DNA of 5,497 nucleotides from positions 1-5,497 of the forward strand of contig JAUWDL010000115.1 in assembly GCA_030608825.1 (NCBI GenBank), given 5' to 3'. The notes beneath the pieces are model-generated. The model was not told the DNA's origin. It ran no database searches and saw only the letters and a program-made list of their open reading frames with translations. The position numbers and the translations under genes are program-made. Below are positions 1 through 5,410 of the stretch, piece after piece. The stretch's first letter is position 1; each line of letters starts with the position of its first letter. The stretch is from Gemmatimonadales bacterium. Lineage in GTDB: Bacteria; Gemmatimonadota; Gemmatimonadetes; Palauibacterales; Palauibacteraceae.

Positions 1-932
1 CCGCCGTCCTTCTCCCACGCCGCCCTGTAGGTGAGCAACCGGGCGGCCGCGAGGTCGATCGCCATCCGGCCGAGCTTTTCCTGGATCAGCTGAAACTCGG
101 CCAGCTTCTGGCCGAATTGCTCCCGCCGAGTCGAGTGGTCCAGCGCCTCATCGAGGGCCCGCGCCGCCATGCCGCAGGCCGCGGCCGCGACCGTCGGACG
201 CAGACGGTCCAGCGTCATCATCCCGAGCTTGAAGCCCTGACCCGGCTCGCCGATCAGGTGATCGGCGGGAAGCGCACACTCATCGAAGGCGATCTCCCCG
301 AGCGGATGCGGCTCGCTCATGATCTGGGGGCCGACGAAGCGGAGTCCCTCCGCATCCGCCGGGACGAGAAAACACGAGATCCCGCGAGTACCGGCATCGG
401 GGTCGGTGGAGGCGAACACCGTGTAGACATCCGCGAGGCCGGCGTTGGAGATGAGAGTCTTCTGTCCGTCGAGAACCCAGGCGTCGCCGCGCTTCACCGC
501 CCGGGTCTCGAGCGAGGCCACATCGCTCCCGGCATCCGGCTCCGTCATGGCGAACGCCCCGATCGCACGGCCCTCCAGCATGCGGGCCAGCCACTCCCAG
601 GCCGGCGTGCCGGGGCCGGCGCCCGACAGCAGAAGCGGCGTCCCGCCCAGAGCCTGGAGGGCGAAGATCGCATCGGCCAGAGGTGATGCGGCCGCGAGGG
701 ACTCCCGAATCAGGCAGCAGGCCCGCAGGTCCTGCGCTCCGATCGGCTCCAGCCAGCCCCCCGAGCCCAGCAGCTCGGCGAAGGACCGGGCTTCCCGTCG
801 TCCGGCGTCATCGTCGTGCGGCTCCGGCCTCGGGGCGATCTCGGTCTCCGCGAAGGCGCGTACGCGCGTCGCGAGCTCGATGTGACGGTCATCCAGGAAC
901 GCCCGTACGGCCCCCGTGTCCGTCACCGCCAC
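1..932 (-). CDS. acyl-CoA dehydrogenase family protein, C-terminus cut by window edge
   Basis: Likely an FAD-dependent acyl-CoA dehydrogenase that introduces an alpha,beta double bond into a CoA thioester and passes electrons to ETF. The reading frame is open for 310 codons and runs off the left edge. Families of this type are about 380 residues, so roughly 70 C-terminal residues are missing, including the helix where many members carry the catalytic Glu. Visible motifs are AFAMTEPDAGSD (126-137) and WVLDGQKTLISNAG (152-165), the two classic central-domain signatures, then a PADHLIGEPGQGF segment (222-234) and RREQFGQKLAEFQLIQEKL (269-287) of the C-terminal helical domain. The start is GTG at 932, chosen because GGAGAGG lies 5 bases upstream. 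A second in-frame GTG at 926 is possible. No in-frame ATG exists between the upstream stop and this point. It follows the crotonase-family gene after 36 bases in the same operon. Family call is firm; substrate is unknown, but the neighbours suggest a ring-derived acyl-CoA. Confidence 0.93.
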   Translation of the reverse strand, partial: MAVTDTGAVRAFLDDRHIELATRVRAFAETEIAPRPEPHDDDAGRREARSFAELLGSGGWLEPIGAQDLRACCLIRESLAAASPLADAIFALQALGGTPLLLSGAGPGTPAWEWLARMLEGRAIGAFAMTEPDAGSDVASLETRAVKRGDAWVLDGQKTLISNAGLADVYTVFASTDPDAGTRGISCFLVPADAEGLRFVGPQIMSEPHPLGEIAFDECALPADHLIGEPGQGFKLGMMTLDRLRPTVAAAACGMAARALDEALDHSTRREQFGQKLAEFQLIQEKLGRMAIDLAAARLLTYRAAWEKDG

Positions 933-937
933 CGCAG

Positions 938-944
938 CCTCTCC
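938..944 (-). promoter_or_regulatory. ribosome binding site for the acyl-CoA dehydrogenase gene
   Basis: On the minus strand GGAGAGG sits 5 bases before the GTG at 932. This decides the start, since the only nearby ATG (946) is in another frame and stops after seven codons. Confidence 0.65.
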
Positions 945-968
945 ATCCGGACGTCGTCCAGGCCGCGC

Positions 969-1769
969 TCAGACGAACTTCGCATCACGCTTGGCTTTGA
1001 ACGCCTCGTACGCCTCGCGGAAGTTGGGGCCCAGCATGCAGGACGCCTGGATCTTCGCTTCGGCCTCGAGCGCGCTCGTCAGGTCCTGGGTCGCCTCGCG
1101 GTTGAGCGAGTCCTTCGTGATCTCGAGGGCGAAGGAGGGACCTGACGCCAGCTTGTCGGCGAGCGCCTGTGCCTCCTCCATGACAAGCCCGGCGGGCACC
1201 ACGCGGTTGTAGAGGCCGATGCGGTGGGCCTCCTCGGCGTCGATGAACTCCCCCGTCATGAGAAGCTCGGTGGCTCGCCCTAGGCCCACGATCCGCGGAA
1301 GCAGCCACGCGGCACCCATGTCCGCGCCTGAGAGGCCGACCCGCGTGAACAGGTAGGCGATCTTCGCCGTCTCCGAGCCGATCCGGAAGTCGCAGGCGGT
1401 GGCGATCACCGCGCCGGCACCGGCGACGGTGCCGTTCAGGGCGGCCACCACGGGTCGCCGGCAGCGACGGATCGCGAGGATGAGGTCGCAGGTCATCCGC
1501 GTGAAATCCAGGAGTCCCTCGTAATCCCGCTCGAACAGGGCTCCGATGATGTCCTCGACGTCTCCGCCCGAGCTGAAAGCCTTGCCGGCCCCGGTGATCA
1601 CAACGACCCGAACGCCGGGTTCGGTATCCAGCGCCCGGAAGGTGTCCCGGAGCTCGGCGTAGACCTGGAAGGTCAAGGCGTTCAGACGGTCCGGACGGTT
1701 CAGCGTGATGGTCGCCACCTGGCGCTCGGTGTCGTGCTCGTACAGGAACGATTCAGGCGAGATCGTCAT
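969..1769 (-). CDS. enoyl-CoA hydratase/isomerase (crotonase) family protein lacking both canonical catalytic Glu
   Basis: A 266-residue protein of normal crotonase length. N-terminal ITLNRPDRLNAL (21-32), first oxyanion-hole segment FSSGGDVEDI (65-74), second oxyanion-hole segment LNGTVAGAGAVIATACDF (111-128), and a C-terminal helix ending FREAYEAFKAKRDAKFV are all typical. Aligned by eye to rat mitochondrial enoyl-CoA hydratase, the positions of Glu144 and Glu164 are Val121 and Phe141. A conserved-looking Asp150 in GADMGAAWLLPR falls near the Asp that PaaG-like isomerases and 4-chlorobenzoyl-CoA dehalogenase carry. Ordinary hydration is therefore doubtful. Isomerisation, hydrolysis or ring opening of a cyclic acyl-CoA are options (inference). 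The ATG overlaps the RidA stop as ATGA, and a strong GAGGAGG site 4 bases upstream is embedded in the final RidA codons, so the two genes are translationally coupled. Family certain, reaction uncertain. Confidence 0.93.
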   Translation of the reverse strand: MTISPESFLYEHDTERQVATITLNRPDRLNALTFQVYAELRDTFRALDTEPGVRVVVITGAGKAFSSGGDVEDIIGALFERDYEGLLDFTRMTCDLILAIRRCRRPVVAALNGTVAGAGAVIATACDFRIGSETAKIAYLFTRVGLSGADMGAAWLLPRIVGLGRATELLMTGEFIDAEEAHRIGLYNRVVPAGLVMEEAQALADKLASGPSFALEITKDSLNREATQDLTSALEAEAKIQASCMLGPNFREAYEAFKAKRDAKFV

Positions 1770-2200
1770 CCGGCCTCCTCGCCGCTGCCCTCCGGAATGA
1801 CCGCCGTTGCCTCTATCTCCACGATCGCTCCCCCGTCGACCAGCTGGGTGACTTCCACGAGCGCCATCGCCGGAAAATGGCTTCCCATCGCCTCTCGGTA
1901 GACCACGCCCACGGCGGCCCTCCCGGACAGATAGGCCGGCAGATCGGTGGTGTAGATCGTCATCCTCCCGATGTCCTGCGGGCCTCCTCCGGCCTCCCGG
2001 ACGACAGCCAGGATTCGGTCGAGCGCGATGGCGAACTGTCGAACGAAGTCGGTCCGGATCGCCGGCTCCACGCCGCTCTCGTCCCGGGATGCGTTCTGTC
2101 CGGCCACGAAGAGGATCCGGCCCGATGCCGGGGCCAGGATGCCGTGGCTGAAGCCCTTCGGGGCGCCGATCTCCTCGGGATTGATCACACGCAAGCTCAT
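1766..2200 (-). CDS. RidA/YjgF/UK114-family protein, non-archetypal active site
   Basis: A 144-residue small single-domain protein, the usual size of this trimeric family. Archetypal RidA hydrolyses reactive enamines or imines to ketones plus ammonia. Features seen are GRILFVAGQNA (27-37), the helix TDFVRQFAIALDRILAVVREAG (50-71), an IGRMTIYTTDL strand (77-87) and the C-terminal signature FPAMALVEVTQLVDGGAIVEIEATAV (109-134). In archetypal RidA the PA-x position holds the Arg that binds the substrate carboxylate; here it is Met112, so this belongs with the Rid groups lacking that Arg and may take a CoA-bound or non-carboxylate ligand (inference). The start is ATG at 2200 with GAGG five bases upstream. 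It follows the dehydrogenase by 37 bases through a coupled mini-ORF and overlaps the next gene by ATGA. In this operon a role in removing nitrogen from an enamine intermediate is attractive but unproven. Confidence 0.9.
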   Translation of the reverse strand: MSLRVINPEEIGAPKGFSHGILAPASGRILFVAGQNASRDESGVEPAIRTDFVRQFAIALDRILAVVREAGGGPQDIGRMTIYTTDLPAYLSGRAAVGVVYREAMGSHFPAMALVEVTQLVDGGAIVEIEATAVIPEGSGEEAG

Positions 2201-2243
2201 GAGGGCCTCATCACAGACTCATGGCAGTTTCGCAGACTCATGA
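2190..2243. repeat. three imperfect copies of a 13-base start-codon segment
   Basis: Plus-strand copies are CGCAAGCTCATGA (2190-2202), CACAGACTCATGG (2212-2224) and CGCAGACTCATGA (2231-2243). The last two share the exact 10-mer CAGACTCATG. Read on the minus strand each contains ATGAGYYTG: ATG at 2200 is the RidA start (MSLRV), ATG at 2222 gives MSL-stop, and ATG at 2241 gives MSLRN. This looks like a short local duplication of the RidA start. Confidence 0.6.
2197..2241 (-). CDS. 14-codon coupling mini-ORF between SDR and RidA genes
   Basis: The frame encodes MSLRNCHESVMRPS. Its ATG overlaps the dehydrogenase stop (ATGA) and its TGA overlaps the RidA ATG (again ATGA). GGGGAG lies 8 bases upstream of its ATG, at 2250-2255. 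Its first four residues are the same as the first four of the RidA-family protein, so it may be a remnant of an earlier RidA start after local duplication rather than a functional peptide. Either way, terminating ribosomes could be handed from one gene to the next through it. No homology to a known leader peptide is claimed. Confidence 0.3.
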   Translation of the reverse strand: MSLRNCHESVMRPS

Positions 2244-3029
2244 AAGCAGCTCCCCGCCGTCGATCACGATCGACTGGCCGTTGATCCCTCGGGCGCCCTC
2301 TCCGCACAGCGAGAGCACCGAGTGGGCCACCTCGTCCGGCTCGATCAGGCGACGCTGGGGAGTGTGGACGAGGATCGTCTCCAGCGCCTCTTCCGCGCTC
2401 ATGCCGGTCTTCTCCGAGATCCTCTGCAACGACTCCGTGGTCATCGGTGTGTCCACGTAACCGGGGCAGACGGCGTTTACGGTCACCCCCCTGTCCGCCA
2501 CTTCCGCCGCAGCGCAGCGGGTGAGACCGATCACGGCATGCTTCGACGCCGAGTAGGCGGCGATATAACGGGCTCCCGTGAGTCCGGCCACCGAGGCGAC
2601 GTTCACCACACGGCCCCATCCGCCCTCCACCATCGCGGTCAGAAAGGCGCGAGTGCACAGAAAGGTGCCGGTCGCGTTCACAGCCAGCATCCGGTTCCAG
2701 TCCTCGAGCTCCGTTCGGGCGACCGGGGCCGAGTGGGCCACGCCGGCGTTGTTCACGAGGATTCCGACGCCGTCTCCTCCGGCCAGGCGCTTCGCTTCCT
2801 CGGCGAGCCGCTCGACGCTCGCCGGGTCGGTCACGTCGCACGGAACGGCCCAGGCGTGATGTTCCAGGGCCGAGAGCTCGGCCGCCACGGCGTCGATCTC
2901 CGTCGCCGTGCGGGCCGCCACGATCACCCCTGCGCCGGCCCGAGCCAAAGCGCGGGCAACCGACTCTCCGATCCCGCGGCCTCCCCCGGTGACTACAGCG
3001 ACTCGGCCCGACAGCTCTCCGGTGGTCAT
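2238..3029 (-). CDS. short-chain dehydrogenase/reductase, probable 3-hydroxyacyl-CoA dehydrogenase type
   Basis: A 263-residue classical SDR, normal for the family. The cofactor motif TGGGRGIG is at 14-21, NNAG at 93-96, the structural Asn at 118 (AVNATG), catalytic Ser146 (VASVAG), Tyr159 and Lys163 (YSASK), the PG-YVDTPM loop at 189-196, and the terminal GQSIVIDGG at 251-259. The tetrad is complete, so it should be active. No acidic residue follows beta-2 (AAR at 38-40), which leans towards NADP(H), though this is weak evidence. FabG, PHB-type reductases and 3-hydroxyacyl-CoA dehydrogenases such as BadH share this fold, and the sequence alone does not separate them; the operon context favours oxidation of a 3-hydroxyacyl-CoA. 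The ATG at 3029 overlaps the creatininase stop as ATGA, with GGAGGAGG 10 bases upstream. A long frame continues upstream of 3029 but is only the shadow of the previous gene. Confidence 0.93.
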   Translation of the reverse strand: MTTGELSGRVAVVTGGGRGIGESVARALARAGAGVIVAARTATEIDAVAAELSALEHHAWAVPCDVTDPASVERLAEEAKRLAGGDGVGILVNNAGVAHSAPVARTELEDWNRMLAVNATGTFLCTRAFLTAMVEGGWGRVVNVASVAGLTGARYIAAYSASKHAVIGLTRCAAAEVADRGVTVNAVCPGYVDTPMTTESLQRISEKTGMSAEEALETILVHTPQRRLIEPDEVAHSVLSLCGEGARGINGQSIVIDGGELLS

Positions 3030-3805
3030 CCCTTCAGCGCCTCCTCCACCGCCTCGGCCGCCGCCTCCTCCAACGCCTCGGCCAGAATCTCCCCGAGCGC
3101 ATCGATCGTCCGCCGTCCCTCCTCGGCCGTCGCCTCGGCCGGATATCCGAAATAGGCGCGCGGACCTCCGGCCTCCTCGAAGGTGCTCTTCCCCTCCCGG
3201 ATCGCGTCCGAGAGGGAGACAGCGTTGTGGGGAAGGTCTCTCAGGATCTCTTCGCGGACGAGCGCCGGAGCCGCCGCCATCATCACGGAGCCCTCGTAGC
3301 GTCCCGCGTGACAGGCGCCGCTCAGAAACTCCTCGGTGAGTCGGGGCGCCCACGGCCGACGGGTGATGTCGGGGAAGATGATCCGGGCCGCGTCGGCCGC
3401 GCTCTGGCAGGCGGCTTCCGCCGCGCGGATCGCGCCGACATGCGCCGGATCCAGGTGGGCGTTGGCGACGGCGAGGAGTTCCACGCCGTGTGATCGCAGG
3501 CTGCGCGCCAGATCCACGAGCAGGCTCGAGAGCGTCTCCGGCTGGACCGAAAGCGTGCCGGCGAAACCCGCCGCGAAGCGGGCGACCGTGTAGGAGAGCG
3601 CGGGGAGGATGAGAACCTGGAAGCCCGCCTCCGCCAGACGTTCGGCGCCAGCTTCAGCCATCGCGTCGGCGATGATCACGTCGGTCGACATCGGTAGGTG
3701 AGGCCCGTGGGCCTCGATCGCGCCGACCGGCAGGACGGCGATCGTCCCCCGCTCCAGGTCGCGCACTTCCTCCCACGTCATGTCGGCCAGGCACCGCACG
3801 GCCAT
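3026..3805 (-). CDS. creatininase-family metal-dependent hydrolase
   Basis: A 259-residue protein, typical for the family, whose members hydrolyse cyclic amides (creatinine), formamides or, in an inositol pathway, a ring C-C bond, using two metal ions. The N-terminal signature is intact: TWEEVRDLERGTIAVLPVGAIEAHGPHLPMSTD (10-42) gives Glu31, His33 and Asp42, matching creatininase Glu34, His36 and Asp45. The usual NGHGGN or NGHYEN loop is replaced by NAHLDP (115-120): His117 is kept and Asp119 falls where creatininase has the metal ligand Glu122. The HAGRYEGS segment (166-173) supplies the family's Glu171. An Ala/Glu-rich helix ends the protein. The start is ATG at 3805, chosen for GGGAGGA seven bases upstream. 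ATG at 3847 would add 14 residues but has no good ribosome site and lies inside a -10-like element. It is the first gene of the leftward operon. Substrate unknown. Confidence 0.85.
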   Translation of the reverse strand: MAVRCLADMTWEEVRDLERGTIAVLPVGAIEAHGPHLPMSTDVIIADAMAEAGAERLAEAGFQVLILPALSYTVARFAAGFAGTLSVQPETLSSLLVDLARSLRSHGVELLAVANAHLDPAHVGAIRAAEAACQSAADAARIIFPDITRRPWAPRLTEEFLSGACHAGRYEGSVMMAAAPALVREEILRDLPHNAVSLSDAIREGKSTFEEAGGPRAYFGYPAEATAEEGRRTIDALGEILAEALEEAAAEAVEEALKG

Positions 3806-3812
3806 CCCGAAA

Positions 3813-3819
3813 TCCTCCC
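3813..3819 (-). promoter_or_regulatory. ribosome binding site fixing the creatininase-family start
   Basis: GGGAGGA on the minus strand with a 7-base spacer to ATG 3805. It is the best such site near the gene and argues against the upstream ATG at 3847. Confidence 0.7.
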
Positions 3820-3836
3820 GCGGCTGTTCGCTCAGG

Positions 3837-3866
3837 TTGACCCCCATTCTAGCCGGTGCGTAACAT
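3837..3866 (+). promoter_or_regulatory. candidate sigma70-type promoter for the CoA ligase gene
   Basis: TTGACC (3837-3842; 5 of 6 to consensus), an 18-base spacer, and TAACAT (3861-3866; 4 of 6). Only 8 bases separate the -10 element from the ATG at 3875, so transcription would begin at or just before the start codon, implying a leaderless mRNA. No Shine-Dalgarno sequence precedes that ATG, which is consistent. Confidence 0.45.
3846..3851 (-). promoter_or_regulatory. candidate -10 element for the leftward operon
   Basis: The minus strand reads TAGAAT (5 of 6 to TATAAT). A start about 7 bases downstream would give a 5' leader of roughly 35 bases carrying the ribosome site at 3813-3819. No convincing -35 hexamer is found at 16-18 bases upstream, so an activator or another sigma factor may be needed. 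It lies within the spacer of the rightward promoter candidate. Confidence 0.35.
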
Positions 3867-3874
3867 CGTGCACC
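3855..3874. promoter_or_regulatory. inverted repeat GGTGC-N10-GCACC, possible operator
   Basis: Perfect 5-base arms at 3855-3859 and 3870-3874 flank the rightward -10 candidate and abut the ligase ATG. A regulator bound here would block ligase transcription and could affect the leftward promoter. The arms are short enough to arise by chance, and no regulator gene is present in the window. Confidence 0.25.
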
Positions 3875-5410
3875 ATGCCGTTTCAACCGCCGACCCGGTT
3901 CAACATCGCCCACTACTTCCTGGACGCACGCCTGGAAGAAGGCCGGGGAGACCGGACTGCGATCCTCACCGAGGACGGCGCTCTCACGTACGCCCAGGTC
4001 CAGGAGAGATCCAACCGGTACGCGAACGTTCTTCGGGACATGAGCATCGAGGCCGAGCGCCGGGTGATCGTCGCCCTCGAGGACGGGCCCGAGTTCGCCT
4101 GCGCCCTGTTCGGAATCCTCAAGGTCGGCGCCGTCGTCGTGATGCTGAACCCGCACCTCAAGCGTGACGAGGTCGAGTACTTCCTCAACTACACGCGGGC
4201 GGCCTTCGCCTTCGTCGACTCGACGAGCCGGAAGGTGTTCGAGCACGCGGAGCCCATGATGCAGCACCTTCGGGCCCTCGCGGTGGTCGACGACCCCGAG
4301 TTCGTCGCCCGGATGGAGCGGGAGTCCCCGAAGCAGGACAACTATCCCACGCACCGCGACGACGCGGCGATCTGGCTCTTCTCCGGCGGCACGACGGGGC
4401 GGCCCAAAGCGGTTCTCCAGACGCACCGGTCCTTCGCCAACACGACGGAGTGCTATGGCAAGGGCGTGCTCGGGATGAGCGAAGACGACATCACGCTCTC
4501 CGTCCCCAAGCTGTACTTCGGGTACGCCACGGGCACCAATCTGCTATTCCCCTTCGCCGTCGGCGGGACGTCCGCGCTCTGGCCGGAGCGGTGCACGACC
4601 GATGCGCTCTTCGACCGCATCGAGCGCTTCCGACCCACCGTGCTGGTCAACGTTCCGACGATGGTCAACCACATGCTCGCGGACCCCGACGCCGGGAAGC
4701 GGGACGTCTCCAGCCTTCGTCTCGCCACGTCGGCCGGAGAGGCGCTGCCGGAGGAGCTTCACCGGAGGTGGGACGAAGCGTTCGGCGTGGAGCTGCTCGA
4801 CGGGCTGGGGACGGCGGAGATGTGGCACATCTTCATCTCCAACCGCCCGGGGGACGTCAGACCGGGAACGCTGGGCACGGCCGTGCCGGGCTTCGAGGTC
4901 CGGGTGTGCGACGACGAGGGCCGGGAGGTTCCGGACGGGGAGGTCGGGTGGCTGTGGGTACGGGGAGGCTCGCGCGCGATCGGCTACTGGCAGCAGATGG
5001 AGAAGACGCAGGAGGCCTTTCGCGGCGAGTGGTACGTCTCGGGGGACATGGTGAGCCGGGATGCGGACGGCTGCTTCACCTACGCGGGTCGCGGCGACGA
5101 CATGTTCAAGGTCTCCGGCAAGTGGCTCTCCCCCAAGGAGGTAGAGAACTGCCTCCTGGAGCACGCTGCGGTACGGGAGGTCGCCGTGGTAGGGGTGACC
5201 GACGAGAGCGGGCTCACAAAGCCGCATGCGTTCGTCCTCCCGGAGGTCTCGCCCGAGGATCCGGAGGCGCTGACCGAGGAGCTGAAGGCGTTCGTCAAGG
5301 AACGGCTGGATCCCTATAAGTATCCCCGCGCCGTACACTTCCTCGATGACCTCCCGCGCACCCACCTTGGAAAGGTCGACCGGGCGCGGCTCCGCCGGGA
5401 CGTCGGCTGA
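3875..5410 (+). CDS. benzoate-CoA ligase family protein (aryl/alicyclic carboxylate-CoA ligase)
   Basis: A complete 511-residue acyl-adenylate-forming enzyme that should convert a cyclic carboxylic acid, ATP and CoA to the acyl-CoA, AMP and pyrophosphate in the cytoplasm. Motifs in order: P-loop LFSGGTTGRPK (168-178), the acid-binding stretch PKLYFGYATGTNLLFPFAVGG (211-231), LDGLGTAEMWHIFISNRPGDVRPG (308-331) which closely matches the benzoate-CoA ligase pattern, YVSGDM (387-392), the hinge region GRGDDMFKVSGKWLSPKEVE (405-424), and PRTHLGKVDR (494-503) with catalytic Lys500. The ATG at 3875 is chosen because MPFQPPTRFNIAHYFLD is a typical N-terminus for this family. The open frame extends to 3698, but that part lies antisense to the creatininase-family gene. 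It is divergent from the catabolic operon, probably from a leaderless transcript. Anthranilate, salicylate, benzoate or a cyclohexane acid cannot be distinguished by eye. Confidence 0.94.
   Translation: MPFQPPTRFNIAHYFLDARLEEGRGDRTAILTEDGALTYAQVQERSNRYANVLRDMSIEAERRVIVALEDGPEFACALFGILKVGAVVVMLNPHLKRDEVEYFLNYTRAAFAFVDSTSRKVFEHAEPMMQHLRALAVVDDPEFVARMERESPKQDNYPTHRDDAAIWLFSGGTTGRPKAVLQTHRSFANTTECYGKGVLGMSEDDITLSVPKLYFGYATGTNLLFPFAVGGTSALWPERCTTDALFDRIERFRPTVLVNVPTMVNHMLADPDAGKRDVSSLRLATSAGEALPEELHRRWDEAFGVELLDGLGTAEMWHIFISNRPGDVRPGTLGTAVPGFEVRVCDDEGREVPDGEVGWLWVRGGSRAIGYWQQMEKTQEAFRGEWYVSGDMVSRDADGCFTYAGRGDDMFKVSGKWLSPKEVENCLLEHAAVREVAVVGVTDESGLTKPHAFVLPEVSPEDPEALTEELKAFVKERLDPYKYPRAVHFLDDLPRTHLGKVDRARLRRDVG

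Noticed and set aside
117..885. Plus-strand frames over the left end
   Set aside because: The minus strand encodes an acyl-CoA dehydrogenase with clear family motifs across the same bases.
2322..3155. 277-residue plus-strand frame
   Set aside because: Antisense to the SDR, which has a complete catalytic tetrad; low-complexity His/Arg/Gly-rich translation.
3806..3847. Alternative 14-residue N-terminal extension of the creatininase-family protein (ATG 3847)
   Set aside because: No good ribosome site, overlap with the TAGAAT -10 candidate, and a much stronger site in front of ATG 3805.
3698..3874. N-terminal extension of the CoA ligase frame
   Set aside because: The 59 extra codons lie antisense to the creatininase-family gene, and the family's N-terminus begins at the ATG at 3875.
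3848..4426. Continuation of the creatininase frame upstream on the minus strand
   Set aside because: It lies antisense to the N-terminal half of the CoA ligase and has no family resemblance; it is an open frame caused by high GC.
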